Source: CAZKHG01 sp964552655 (GTDB taxonomy: Bacteria; Bacteroidota; Bacteroidia; Bacteroidales; Tenuifilaceae). From it: a stretch of DNA of 48,316 nucleotides. Under the pieces are notes generated by a model. That model did no database searches. It saw nothing but the letters and a program-made list of their open reading frames with translations, and was not told where the DNA came from. The stretch is from positions 1-48,316 of the forward strand of contig CAZKHG010000023.1 in NCBI GenBank assembly GCA_964552655.1, given 5' to 3'. Shown one piece after another: positions 24,905-33,991 of the stretch (within the stretch, counting starts at the first letter, position 1; every line of letters starts with the position of its first letter). Position numbers and translations under genes: made by a program.

Positions 24905-27900
24905 ATGAAAAAAGTTCTTCTATCAATTTTTCTGGTTTTTTCGGGGTGGATACTTTATGCTCAGGAACTAACCGTGAGCGGAACAGTTACATCTTCAAAA
25001 GATGGTTCTCCACTCCCAGGTGTTACGGTAACCATACTGGAAGCACCAAGTAAAGGTACTATCACAGACATTAATGGCTATTTCCAAATTAAAGTTGGGA
25101 ATAATCAAAGTTTGGTTTTTTCCTTTGTCGGTATGGAAACCCAAACAGTGCTGGTCAAAGGGCAAACCACCATTAATGTGGCGATGACAGAAATCTCAAC
25201 ATCAATTGATGAACTTGTTGTTGTTGGGTATGGTACTCAAAAGAAAAGTCTGGTTACTGGTGCAATAGCCAAAGTTAGCCAGGAGGAAATTAATAAAGGT
25301 GCTAACCTACGTGTAAACCAGGCCATACAGGGAAAAACTGCCGGTGTTGTTGTTTCTTCCAACTCAGGACAACCCGGTGATTTTGTTTCTGTCCGGGTTC
25401 GTGGGATTGGAACAAACGGGAATGCCGAACCCCTTTATATAGTTGATGGATTACCTACAAATGGCTATGGCATTGATTACCTTACACCTGCAGATATTGA
25501 GTCTATTGAAGTACTCAAAGATGCTGCTTCTGCTGCTATTTACGGTGCAAGAGGAGCAAACGGTGTTGTTTTAATCTCTACCAAAACCGGAAAGAAAACC
25601 CAGAAATTTGAGGTTGCCTATGAAGGTTACCAAGGTTTACAGAACGCACAAAAGAAACTGACCACGCTGAACAAGGATCAGTATATTGAAATGATGAAGG
25701 AAAGTTATGCCAATGCTGGTGCTGCATTCCCTTGGACAGACGCAGCATTGGACACCATGTCAAATACTGATTGGCAAAACGAAATGTTTGTAAACGACGC
25801 AAAAAAAGTTAGTCACATTTTATCATTTACAGGTGGTTCCGAGAACTCAACTTATTCATCATCACTTTCATACTTTAAACAGGATGGTATTGTTGGAAAG
25901 GGTAAATCTAACTTTGAACGTTACACATGGCGTTTAAATACTACCCGCGAATTTGGGATTTTAACCGTTGGCATGAACTTCAATCTGGCCAACATTAAAA
26001 GTAAGGGGATTGATGCTAACGACCGATATGGGATTTCACTGGCTCAGGCTGTAAATATGCCTCCATTAGTTCCGGTAAAACAATATAATGGCAAATTTGC
26101 AACCCCGGAGAATTATCTGGGAGTTGGGTTGCAGGAAATTACCAACCCTGTTGCGTTGATGTCGATACTTAATAGCGAATATGTTACCAACAAGGCAAAT
26201 GGCGGGTTATGGGGAGAATTCGATTTCGGTAAACTTCATGCCATATTGAATGGGCTGAAATTCAAATCCCAGTATGCTACCGAATATGCATATGTTAACG
26301 GAAGATCCTATACCCCGGTTTACAATTTTTCTTCCACTAAATATAATCAAATTAACAGCGTGAGTGATAGCTATGATAAGTATGTAAACTGGAACTTCGA
26401 CAACTACTTAACTTACGATAAAACATTAAATGAGCATCACTTCACAGCAATGGCAGGTGTGTCTGCATTAAGAAACTGGTACACAAATGTAAGCGCGAGT
26501 AAGAAACAACTCATTTTTGATGATTTTGAAAATGCCTACCTGGATAATGCAACATTATCGGAGAGTGCTACAAACGGAGGCGGATTTTCAGATCACACCA
26601 TGTTCTCATACGTTGGACGTTTAAACTACGATTTTAAGAGCAGGTATATGCTAACTGCAACTTATCGTGTTGATGGTTCATCAAGGTTTGGTTCTGAGAA
26701 TAAATATGCTAAATTCCCCTCAATATCTGCTGGCTGGGTAATCTCAAACGAAAGTTTTATGCCTCAAACGGATATCATTAACCTGTTAAAACTGAGAGCA
26801 AGCTGGGGTAGAAACGGTAATGAATCAATCGGTGATTTTGCATATACATCAACAATGGGAACTGGGGCTTTGTACTTCTTTGGGCAGGGGAAAGTTCAAT
26901 ATAATGGTGCACAGCCAACCCGAATATCAAACCCAAATCTGAAATGGGAAACATCTCAACAAACTGACATTGCTCTTGATATGGGATTTTTCATGAATAA
27001 AATTACGTTAACAATCGATTACTATAATAAGCGCACTAAGGACTGGTTAGTTCAGGCACCAGTTCCTATAATTATTGGTAACGTAGCACCAATTATTAAC
27101 GGTGGAGAAATTAGCAACAAGGGCCTTGAATTTGAATTAGGTTACAAAACAAGTATAAGTGACCTAAAGTTTGATGTCATGCTAACTGGTGCATTCAACA
27201 AGAATGAAGTTGTTGACATTAAAAATAGTGAAAAATCACTTTCCGGAGGTGATGGTGGTTTTGGTCAGAGTGGTATTATCAGATTCTCAGTTGGCGATCA
27301 AGCTGGATATTTTTATGGTTATCAAGTGGCCGGAATTTTCCAAAACCAGGCTGAAATCAATGCATATGTTGGTCCCGATGGTACTACAAAAATTCAACCT
27401 AACGCCGTTCCCGGTGATTTTAAATTTGTAGATCAAAATGGGGATGGTAAGCTCACTGATGCTGCTGACAGAGTTAAACTCGGTTCACCAAACCCTAAAT
27501 TCACCGGTGGCTTTAACTTTAATGCCTCCTGGAAAGGTTTTGATCTGAACATGTTTTGGTACTCAGCTTTAGGTCAAGATGTTTGGATGGCAATCAGGCG
27601 TTACGATCAACCTGTATCAAACTATACTGCCGAATATTATAAAAATCGTTGGACAGGGGAAGGAACCTCTAACACATATCCAAGGGTAACCACAGTTGAC
27701 AACAATAATAACTGGAAAACGCCCAGCAGCTTTTATGTACACGATGCCAGCTACCTGCGTCTAAAAAACTTAACTCTAGGCTACACATTACCTCTTTCCA
27801 TTTCGAAAATTGCCAAGGTTACAAAACTTAGAGTTTACATCTCAGGCGAAAATCTGCTAACCTTTAGCAAATATCCTGGATATGAACCCGAAATCGGTGG

Positions 27901-27982
27901 TGGTGTTTTTGGTAACGGAATTGACAGAGGGATTTATCCACAGGCAAGAACTGTTATCAGCGGTATAAATATTACCTTCTAA
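24905..27982 (+). CDS. SusC/RagA TonB-linked outer-membrane transporter
   Basis: A 1025-residue TonB-dependent importer. After the signal peptide (ending at YAQ) comes a carboxypeptidase-D-like beta-sandwich domain (about 22-95, SGTVTSSKDGSPLPGVTV), the DELVVVGYGTQKK stretch typical of SusC, a plug domain with LYIVDGLP and DAASAAIYGARGANGVVLI, and a 22-strand barrel ending in ISGINITF. There is no STN domain, so it does not signal to an anti-sigma factor. With SusD it forms the pedal-bin complex that imports glucan oligosaccharides. It is the first gene of the SusC-SusD-PKD-GH3 unit, with SusD starting 46 bases downstream. Confidence 0.97.
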   Translation: MKKVLLSIFLVFSGWILYAQELTVSGTVTSSKDGSPLPGVTVTILEAPSKGTITDINGYFQIKVGNNQSLVFSFVGMETQTVLVKGQTTINVAMTEISTSIDELVVVGYGTQKKSLVTGAIAKVSQEEINKGANLRVNQAIQGKTAGVVVSSNSGQPGDFVSVRVRGIGTNGNAEPLYIVDGLPTNGYGIDYLTPADIESIEVLKDAASAAIYGARGANGVVLISTKTGKKTQKFEVAYEGYQGLQNAQKKLTTLNKDQYIEMMKESYANAGAAFPWTDAALDTMSNTDWQNEMFVNDAKKVSHILSFTGGSENSTYSSSLSYFKQDGIVGKGKSNFERYTWRLNTTREFGILTVGMNFNLANIKSKGIDANDRYGISLAQAVNMPPLVPVKQYNGKFATPENYLGVGLQEITNPVALMSILNSEYVTNKANGGLWGEFDFGKLHAILNGLKFKSQYATEYAYVNGRSYTPVYNFSSTKYNQINSVSDSYDKYVNWNFDNYLTYDKTLNEHHFTAMAGVSALRNWYTNVSASKKQLIFDDFENAYLDNATLSESATNGGGFSDHTMFSYVGRLNYDFKSRYMLTATYRVDGSSRFGSENKYAKFPSISAGWVISNESFMPQTDIINLLKLRASWGRNGNESIGDFAYTSTMGTGALYFFGQGKVQYNGAQPTRISNPNLKWETSQQTDIALDMGFFMNKITLTIDYYNKRTKDWLVQAPVPIIIGNVAPIINGGEISNKGLEFELGYKTSISDLKFDVMLTGAFNKNEVVDIKNSEKSLSGGDGGFGQSGIIRFSVGDQAGYFYGYQVAGIFQNQAEINAYVGPDGTTKIQPNAVPGDFKFVDQNGDGKLTDAADRVKLGSPNPKFTGGFNFNASWKGFDLNMFWYSALGQDVWMAIRRYDQPVSNYTAEYYKNRWTGEGTSNTYPRVTTVDNNNNWKTPSSFYVHDASYLRLKNLTLGYTLPLSISKIAKVTKLRVYISGENLLTFSKYPGYEPEIGGGVFGNGIDRGIYPQARTVISGINITF

Positions 27983-28027
27983 TCTGAAAAGTTAATTGTA
28001 AACATGAGTAAACAAAAAAATAAACAA

Positions 28028-29626
28028 ATGAAAAAAAGATATATAGTAACGGCAACTCTGATTGCCATATTAGCAGGGATGCTTCCATCATGCGATAAAG
28101 ACTTTTTGGATCTTACTCCTAAGGTAAACCAGCTGGAAGCAAACTACTACAAAACAGAAGATGATGCATTTCTTGCGCTTACCGCAGTTTACAATGCATT
28201 GGCAGTACAGCCATGGGAATTTGTTCCATTTATGGCCGATCTTAGATCTGATGATACTTTTACCGGTGGCGATGCTTCTGGTTCTGATATGATCCAATTT
28301 CAGGAACAGGAACGTTACAATATTGACCCCGACAATGCTGCAGTTAGCGCTCTTTGGAATAGATGCTATAGTGGAATTTACCGTGCTAACCTCCTGTTAT
28401 CAAAAGTTGATGGTGTTGCATGGAAAAGTCCTGCAAACAAAGCGAGAATTGTTGCTGAAGCAAAATTCCTGAGAGGCTATTTTTACTGGGATTTAGTTCG
28501 CCATTATGGTTGGGTTCCAATTCTTACTGAGGTTGTTACCGATCCGGAAGCTATCAAAAAAATTCCTCAATCTACACCCGAAGATGTTTACAAACAGGTA
28601 GTAAAGGATTTACTTGCTGCTGAAGCCGATTTACCAAATACTGTTAGCAGTACTGAAACTGGCCGGGCAAGTAAATATATCACCCAGGCTTTACTGGCAC
28701 GTATATATATGTATTACACAGGGGTAAAAGTTTCCATACCCGGGTTGGGTTTAAGTGGAACACTGTCTGACGGTACAACGGTAATTGATAAAACCTGGGT
28801 TTTAAATGCATTAACAGGCATTATCAATAGCGGGGCATTCCAATTACTACCCAGTTATGCAAATGTTTTTGCTGCCAACAACCAAAACAATGCAGAGGAC
28901 CTCTTCAGCTTCCAATATAGTAAAGATGCCGGTAATGGCGATTGGGGCGGTTGGGGTGTAACCGGCAACTTCTCTGTCATTTGGTCTGGCCCAAGGTCTC
29001 CTGAAGGCGATGCCAATTTGGTTGCAGGATGGAGCTTTGGCGTATTTACCTTCGATTTTGTTGGTGAATATGAATCAGGTGATTTACGCAAAGCGGCTAC
29101 TGTTTATAACGCATCTACAAACCTCACCAAATACACCCGTGGGTACTGTAACACTGGTTATTTTAACCGGAAATTTTTACCTTTTAAAGAGGTGCAGGGA
29201 ACAAAAGGAGATCCTCAACTCAATTTTGGATGGAATTACCCGGACATTCGTTATTCCGATGTATTATTAATGGCTGCAGAACTTGATATGACAGCAAATA
29301 TTGGGTATTTCAACCAGGTTAGGACCCGTGCCGGATTACCAGCAAAATCTTCTATTACCCTGGATGATATAAAACATGAACGCCGGGTTGAATTTGGTGG
29401 AGAAGGCCATCGCTACTGGGATTTGCTCCGCTGGGGTCTAGATTACACGGCTACCCGCATTGCTGCAAGCTGGACCGGTGCACCAACAGGCAACCCGATG
29501 ATTAACACAGCTGATTTTATTGCTCGACCCTTTACTCCTAATTCATACGGAATGTTTCCAATTCCGGCAAGTGAATTAAGAAATACTAACAACAAGCTGC
29601 AACAATTTATTCCAGCATACCAATAA
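28028..29626 (+). CDS. SusD/RagB family glycan-binding lipoprotein
   Basis: A 532-residue surface lipoprotein. The start at 28028 is preferred over 28004 because it gives a standard lipoprotein signal, with the lipid cysteine C22 in LPSCDKDF. The fold is the TPR-based SusD type: an N-terminal FLDLTPKVNQLEANYYKTEDDA segment, a KFLRGYFYWDLVRHYG helix, and the C-terminal ERRVEFGGEGHRYWDLLRWG and MFPIPASELRNTN motifs typical of the family. It caps SusC and binds the incoming oligosaccharide. The binding specificity is inferred from the enzymes in the locus. Confidence 0.97.
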   Translation: MKKRYIVTATLIAILAGMLPSCDKDFLDLTPKVNQLEANYYKTEDDAFLALTAVYNALAVQPWEFVPFMADLRSDDTFTGGDASGSDMIQFQEQERYNIDPDNAAVSALWNRCYSGIYRANLLLSKVDGVAWKSPANKARIVAEAKFLRGYFYWDLVRHYGWVPILTEVVTDPEAIKKIPQSTPEDVYKQVVKDLLAAEADLPNTVSSTETGRASKYITQALLARIYMYYTGVKVSIPGLGLSGTLSDGTTVIDKTWVLNALTGIINSGAFQLLPSYANVFAANNQNNAEDLFSFQYSKDAGNGDWGGWGVTGNFSVIWSGPRSPEGDANLVAGWSFGVFTFDFVGEYESGDLRKAATVYNASTNLTKYTRGYCNTGYFNRKFLPFKEVQGTKGDPQLNFGWNYPDIRYSDVLLMAAELDMTANIGYFNQVRTRAGLPAKSSITLDDIKHERRVEFGGEGHRYWDLLRWGLDYTATRIAASWTGAPTGNPMINTADFIARPFTPNSYGMFPIPASELRNTNNKLQQFIPAYQ

Positions 29627-29706
29627 TGAGCATAACTGTAGATAATTTGTTAGATAGCAATATCCAACAATATTCTAAACAAACTTTAACAATAAATTTT
29701 GAAAAA

Positions 29707-31524
29707 ATGATAGCACGAAAATTTTTCACACTAATAACGCTCGCAGTAATTATTGGTTTTTCCGGCTGCGAACCGAAATACGAAGAGTTATCTTCGTTTA
29801 AAACTCCAGACGCTGCAAAAGTTGATTTCACAATTACCCCGGTTGGAGAATTTGGCGTCAAAGTAATTAATACTTCACAAATTAATGGTATTGCATCCTG
29901 GAACTTCGGTAACGGGAACACAGGGAAAGGCGATACAGTACTTACTCAGTATAATCTAAAAGGAACTTACGACATTACCTTAAGCATATTCACCAAAGGT
30001 GGCTCCGCGACTGTTACCAAACAATATGTTCAGACCACCGACAACCTGGTTCTTTTGTTAAGCGAAAGGGTAATAATGCTGGTTGGAACGGTTGACGATC
30101 CAGCCGGAAAGACCTGGGTTATAGATAATGAAGCAAGAGGGCATTTTGGCGTTGGCCCCGGCGATAATATGGATAACCCAACCAGCTGGACATCTGTTGA
30201 TCCAATAATACCGCTGTTTTCTGTCTGGTGGGTTGCTGGTCCAAACGAAAAAGCCAACTGGGATTGCTATGATGATGAGCTGAATTTCAGCTTTGTTGAC
30301 AATACCTTTAAATGTATTTTCAAAACCAATGCAAGATCATTTGGCAGAAAAGAAGGCGTAGCTACACACTCATCATTCTACACCGATGTTCAACACACCG
30401 ATGATGCATACGACCGTACTTTTGTTTACGCTGATGCCATCGATGGTTTACAGAGTTCCTGGGAACCATCTGAAGATGCTGGAAGATTATATATTACTTT
30501 TAAGGGGGATAAGCCCATTTACCCGATGTATGATATTAATTCAGCCGATCAGAAATATCGCGTTGCATACATTAATGATCATCAGCTGGTTTTAATTGGG
30601 AAAGATGCTGATGACGGTAGCGCCCGTTTATTTATTTTGAAACGCAAGGGTTACATAAAACCTGAGCCTACCTTTAATCTATCTGCCACAACAGCAGCTG
30701 GTGAAAATACATACGATATTTCTTTGACAGATGTTGATTTTCCTGGTGGTTCATCAATCACAAAAGTTGAAGTCGAATTCGGAGATGGTGAAACTGACCA
30801 ATCTACCGACTACACACATGTATTTAACCATCAGTTTGTTCACAAGGGAAATTATACGGTAATATTTAAAGTTACAACTGGTTTAGGTGCAGTTATTACT
30901 AAAACCATCACTATCAATGTGGCAAATAATATTTCAACCTATGTGCCTTACTTGCTAAATGCCATGGTTATGTACAATGACTTTGGTGAAACAATTTTGG
31001 CTCAGGTTGGCGGACAGGATTGCGATGTTTTTGTAACAGATAACCCCGATAAAACAATGTATCCAAACAGGAGTTCCATGGTGGCCAAATATACAAAAAG
31101 CAACCAGCAATGGGCAAATGCAAACATGGTTTTACCTTTAAGCAGAAGGTTTGATATTCGCCAGCAAAGCATGTTCAGGCTACTGGTTTATGGAACAGCC
31201 GGGGATGTTGTGCTATTAAAACTTGAAAATACCGATAAGGGTGGCGATGCATGGCAAACCGGAACCGAAAAGACATACACCATCCAAACAACCAATAAAT
31301 GGGAAATAGCAGAATTTGATTTCGATGGAGCCGATGTTCAACCAGGTGCTGAAGGTTGGAAATGGTGGCCAGAACCGGTTTCTTACGATGTAAAAGCCGA
31401 TCCATTTTATAACCATGATTGGTATAATGTTATCAGGATTATGCTAAACCCGGGAAATGGAAGTGGAACCCATTCGTTCTACTTTGATGATCTTGCAGGG
31501 CCCCATGTAGAAGGGTTAAAATAA
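29707..31524 (+). CDS. PKD-domain surface lipoprotein, likely glucan-binding (SGBP)
   Basis: A 605-residue lipoprotein. ATG 29707 gives the lipid cysteine C21 (IIGFSGC); an ATG overlapping the susD stop (29626) would add 27 residues without a signal. A first PKD-like domain (about 40-110, SWNFGNGNT) is followed by a middle domain with many Trp/Asp residues, a second PKD domain (VEFGDGETDQST) and a C-terminal jelly-roll-like domain ending FYFDDLAGP. The third position after susCD is usual for surface glycan-binding proteins, and PKD lipoproteins recur in laminarin loci of marine Bacteroidota. Glucan binding is therefore an inference. The gene is followed by the large hairpin at 31550-31602. 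Confidence 0.88.
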   Translation: MIARKFFTLITLAVIIGFSGCEPKYEELSSFKTPDAAKVDFTITPVGEFGVKVINTSQINGIASWNFGNGNTGKGDTVLTQYNLKGTYDITLSIFTKGGSATVTKQYVQTTDNLVLLLSERVIMLVGTVDDPAGKTWVIDNEARGHFGVGPGDNMDNPTSWTSVDPIIPLFSVWWVAGPNEKANWDCYDDELNFSFVDNTFKCIFKTNARSFGRKEGVATHSSFYTDVQHTDDAYDRTFVYADAIDGLQSSWEPSEDAGRLYITFKGDKPIYPMYDINSADQKYRVAYINDHQLVLIGKDADDGSARLFILKRKGYIKPEPTFNLSATTAAGENTYDISLTDVDFPGGSSITKVEVEFGDGETDQSTDYTHVFNHQFVHKGNYTVIFKVTTGLGAVITKTITINVANNISTYVPYLLNAMVMYNDFGETILAQVGGQDCDVFVTDNPDKTMYPNRSSMVAKYTKSNQQWANANMVLPLSRRFDIRQQSMFRLLVYGTAGDVVLLKLENTDKGGDAWQTGTEKTYTIQTTNKWEIAEFDFDGADVQPGAEGWKWWPEPVSYDVKADPFYNHDWYNVIRIMLNPGNGSGTHSFYFDDLAGPHVEGLK

Positions 31525-31549
31525 CCATATAAATTAAGTTCTTATTTCT

Positions 31550-31610
31550 ATTGCCAATTAATGCGGGGTGTTTAATAAAATAAACACCTCGCCGTTGGCA
31601 ATTAATTTTT
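31550..31610 (+). terminator. Large hairpin between PKD lipoprotein and GH3 genes
   Basis: ATTGCCAA (31550-31557) pairs with TTGGCAAT (31595-31602), and GCGGGGTGTTTA (31563-31574) pairs with TAAACACCTCGC (31581-31592) with one G-T pair. A T-run (31606-31610) follows after three bases. This can be a partial terminator or a processing/stability structure that sets GH3 expression below that of the SusCD proteins. Confidence 0.7.
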
Positions 31611-31634
31611 GCGTAACACTAACAAGACGTTATC

Positions 31635-33878
31635 ATGTTAAACAGATTTTTAATTCTCATAAGCATAGCTTTATTAGTCAGCTGCAGTAAAAAAAACGAT
31701 ACAGGGGTAATTGGCTCAAAGCTGAGTATTGACCCAAAAATTGAGCAACGAATTGACTCTGTTTTACAGCTGATGACTTTGGATGAGAAGATTGGGCAAA
31801 TGAACCAGCTTACAGGCAGCGGAGAAGTTACCGGTCCCCTGGCAATTAATTCAGCATATCAGGATGCAATCCGTAAAGGGCAGGTAGGTTCAATGTTAAA
31901 TGTGAACGGGGCAAAACAAACCTATCAGGCACAAAAAATCGCTGTTGAAGACACCAGGCTTGGAATTCCTCTAATATTTGGCTATGATGTAATACATGGC
32001 TATAAAACAATTTTCCCTGTTCCTTTGGGAGAGGCTGCTTGCTGGGATTTGGAAGCAATAGAAAAATCGGCAAGAATTGCAGCCATAGAAGCCACAGCCG
32101 CAGGCCAACACTGGACCTTTGCTCCAATGGTAGATATTGCAAGGGATCCAAGGTGGGGCAGGGTAATGGAAGGTGCCGGTGAAGATCCTTTTTACGGTTC
32201 TTTGGTTGCAAAAGCAAGAGTAAAAGGTTTTCAAGGTAATAATTTAGCAGAAAACAACACTTTGGTTGCTTGTGCAAAACATTATGTAGCCTATGGTGCT
32301 GCTCAGGGTGGAAGAGATTATAACACTGTTGATATTTCTGACAGAACTCTGCATGAAATTTATTTGCCTCCTTTTAAAGCAGCCCTGGATGCAGGCGTTG
32401 GAACCTTTATGTCATCATTTAACGAGCTAAATGGCATTCCGGTTACTGGTTACTCAGAAATGATCAATGGCATTCTTAAGAAAGATTGGGAGTTTAACGG
32501 AATGGTTGTTTCCGATTGGGGATCAATCCGCGAAATGCTACCGCATGGTTTTGTGGCAAATGAGTACGAAGCGGGTATGGTTGCCCTGAATGCTGGAATA
32601 GATATGGACATGGAAGGTCATATTTATATCAACCAAATCAAAACCTTGCTAAGTGATGGCAAGATTACTGAAAACCAGATCAACGATGCAGTAAGAAGAA
32701 TATTGAGAATTAAATTTACCCTCGGGTTATTTGATAACCCTTACAAATACTGTGATACAGTCAGAGAAAAAGAGTTGATACTGAACCCACGTCACCTTGA
32801 AATAGCCAGAGAGATAACCAGAAAATCATTGGTATTATTAAAAAATAACAATGTTCTTCCTCTTAATAAAAATATTCGCTCACTGGCTGTTATTGGTCCC
32901 CTGGCCGATAATCAGGATGAGCTTCTCGGAACATGGTCAGGCAAAGGCGATAGCAAAAATGTTATATCGGTTTTATCAGGAATTAAGGATAAACTCCCAA
33001 GAGCAACTATTTTTTACTCAAAGGGCTGCGATATAAGTTCAGATTCAAAACAGGGTTTTGCAGAAGCTATTGCTACCGCCCGTAAAGCGGAAGCGATTGT
33101 AGTTGTTGTTGGAGAAGCGGCAATGATGACGGGAGAAGCCCTGAGCAGAGCATTTCTGGATTTACCTGGCGTACAGAAAGACCTTGTACTTGCCCTTAAC
33201 GGTTTGAAAAAACCTATGGTAGTTGTTATGATGAACGGAAGACCATTAACCATAGAATGGATGGACAATGAAGTTCCTGCAATAATTGAAGCCTGGTTGC
33301 CAGGTACCATGGGGGGTCCCGCAGTTGCAGATATTTTATTTGGCGATTATAACCCATCCGGTAAACTCCCAATTTCATTCCCCAGAAATGTGGGACAAAT
33401 CCCACTATACTACTCTTTTAAAAACACTGGTCGCCCGAGAGTTGACTCAGAACGATACACATCAAAGTATATTGATAGCAAAAACACACCTCTTTATCCC
33501 TTTGGATATGGGCTCAGCTATACAACTTTTGAGTACTCCAATTTTAATATCAGTAAGGATGAAATTGGCTTGAAAGATACTCTTTCAGTAACTGTTGATG
33601 TTAAAAATACTGGGAAATATGATGGCGACGAAGTTGTTCAACTTTATGTTCGCGACCTGGTGGGAAGTGTAACCCGACCTGTAAAAGAGCTAAAAGGATT
33701 TAAAAAGGTTTTCATCAAAACAGGTGAAACAACCTCCATAAACTTTAAGCTAACGGCCAATGATCTGGCATTTTATACACGTTCGATGGAATTTAAATCA
33801 GAACCCGGTGATTTTGAAGTGTTTGTGGGTTCCAGTTCAGATAATTTGCAAGTTTTAGGTTTTAAGTTGAAGGATTAG
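31635..33878 (+). CDS. GH3 beta-glucosidase, lipoprotein
   Basis: A 747-residue BglX-like enzyme that releases glucose from the non-reducing end of beta-glucan oligosaccharides. The signal has a lipobox (ALLVSC, C17). The GH3 barrel has the conserved FAPMVDIARDPRWGRVMEGAG segment and KHYVAYG, and the nucleophile is D294 in VVSDWGS. The C-terminal alpha/beta domain and a fibronectin-III-like domain (VTVDVKNTGKYDGDEVVQLYVRD) complete the family layout. The lipid anchor places it in the periplasm or at the cell surface. It is probably the last gene of the susC unit, ended by the terminator at 33885-33921. Confidence 0.96.
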   Translation: MLNRFLILISIALLVSCSKKNDTGVIGSKLSIDPKIEQRIDSVLQLMTLDEKIGQMNQLTGSGEVTGPLAINSAYQDAIRKGQVGSMLNVNGAKQTYQAQKIAVEDTRLGIPLIFGYDVIHGYKTIFPVPLGEAACWDLEAIEKSARIAAIEATAAGQHWTFAPMVDIARDPRWGRVMEGAGEDPFYGSLVAKARVKGFQGNNLAENNTLVACAKHYVAYGAAQGGRDYNTVDISDRTLHEIYLPPFKAALDAGVGTFMSSFNELNGIPVTGYSEMINGILKKDWEFNGMVVSDWGSIREMLPHGFVANEYEAGMVALNAGIDMDMEGHIYINQIKTLLSDGKITENQINDAVRRILRIKFTLGLFDNPYKYCDTVREKELILNPRHLEIAREITRKSLVLLKNNNVLPLNKNIRSLAVIGPLADNQDELLGTWSGKGDSKNVISVLSGIKDKLPRATIFYSKGCDISSDSKQGFAEAIATARKAEAIVVVVGEAAMMTGEALSRAFLDLPGVQKDLVLALNGLKKPMVVVMMNGRPLTIEWMDNEVPAIIEAWLPGTMGGPAVADILFGDYNPSGKLPISFPRNVGQIPLYYSFKNTGRPRVDSERYTSKYIDSKNTPLYPFGYGLSYTTFEYSNFNISKDEIGLKDTLSVTVDVKNTGKYDGDEVVQLYVRDLVGSVTRPVKELKGFKKVFIKTGETTSINFKLTANDLAFYTRSMEFKSEPGDFEVFVGSSSDNLQVLGFKLKD

Positions 33879-33884
33879 GTGGTT

Positions 33885-33921
33885 AAAGGCTGGAAATATT
33901 TTTAATTTCCAGCCTTTTTTT
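33885..33921 (+). terminator. Rho-independent terminator after GH3
   Basis: AAAGGCTGGAAAT (33885-33897) and ATTTCCAGCCTTT (33905-33917) form a perfect 13-bp stem with a 7-base loop followed by a T-run to 33921. It should end the susC-GH3 transcript, so the GH16 gene needs its own promoter. Confidence 0.93.
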
Positions 33922-33991
33922 AATCAAAAAACCATAATAAATTCAACTTATTTAATTCCTCAACGTAATCAAAAAAGTAAAGATTAACTTC

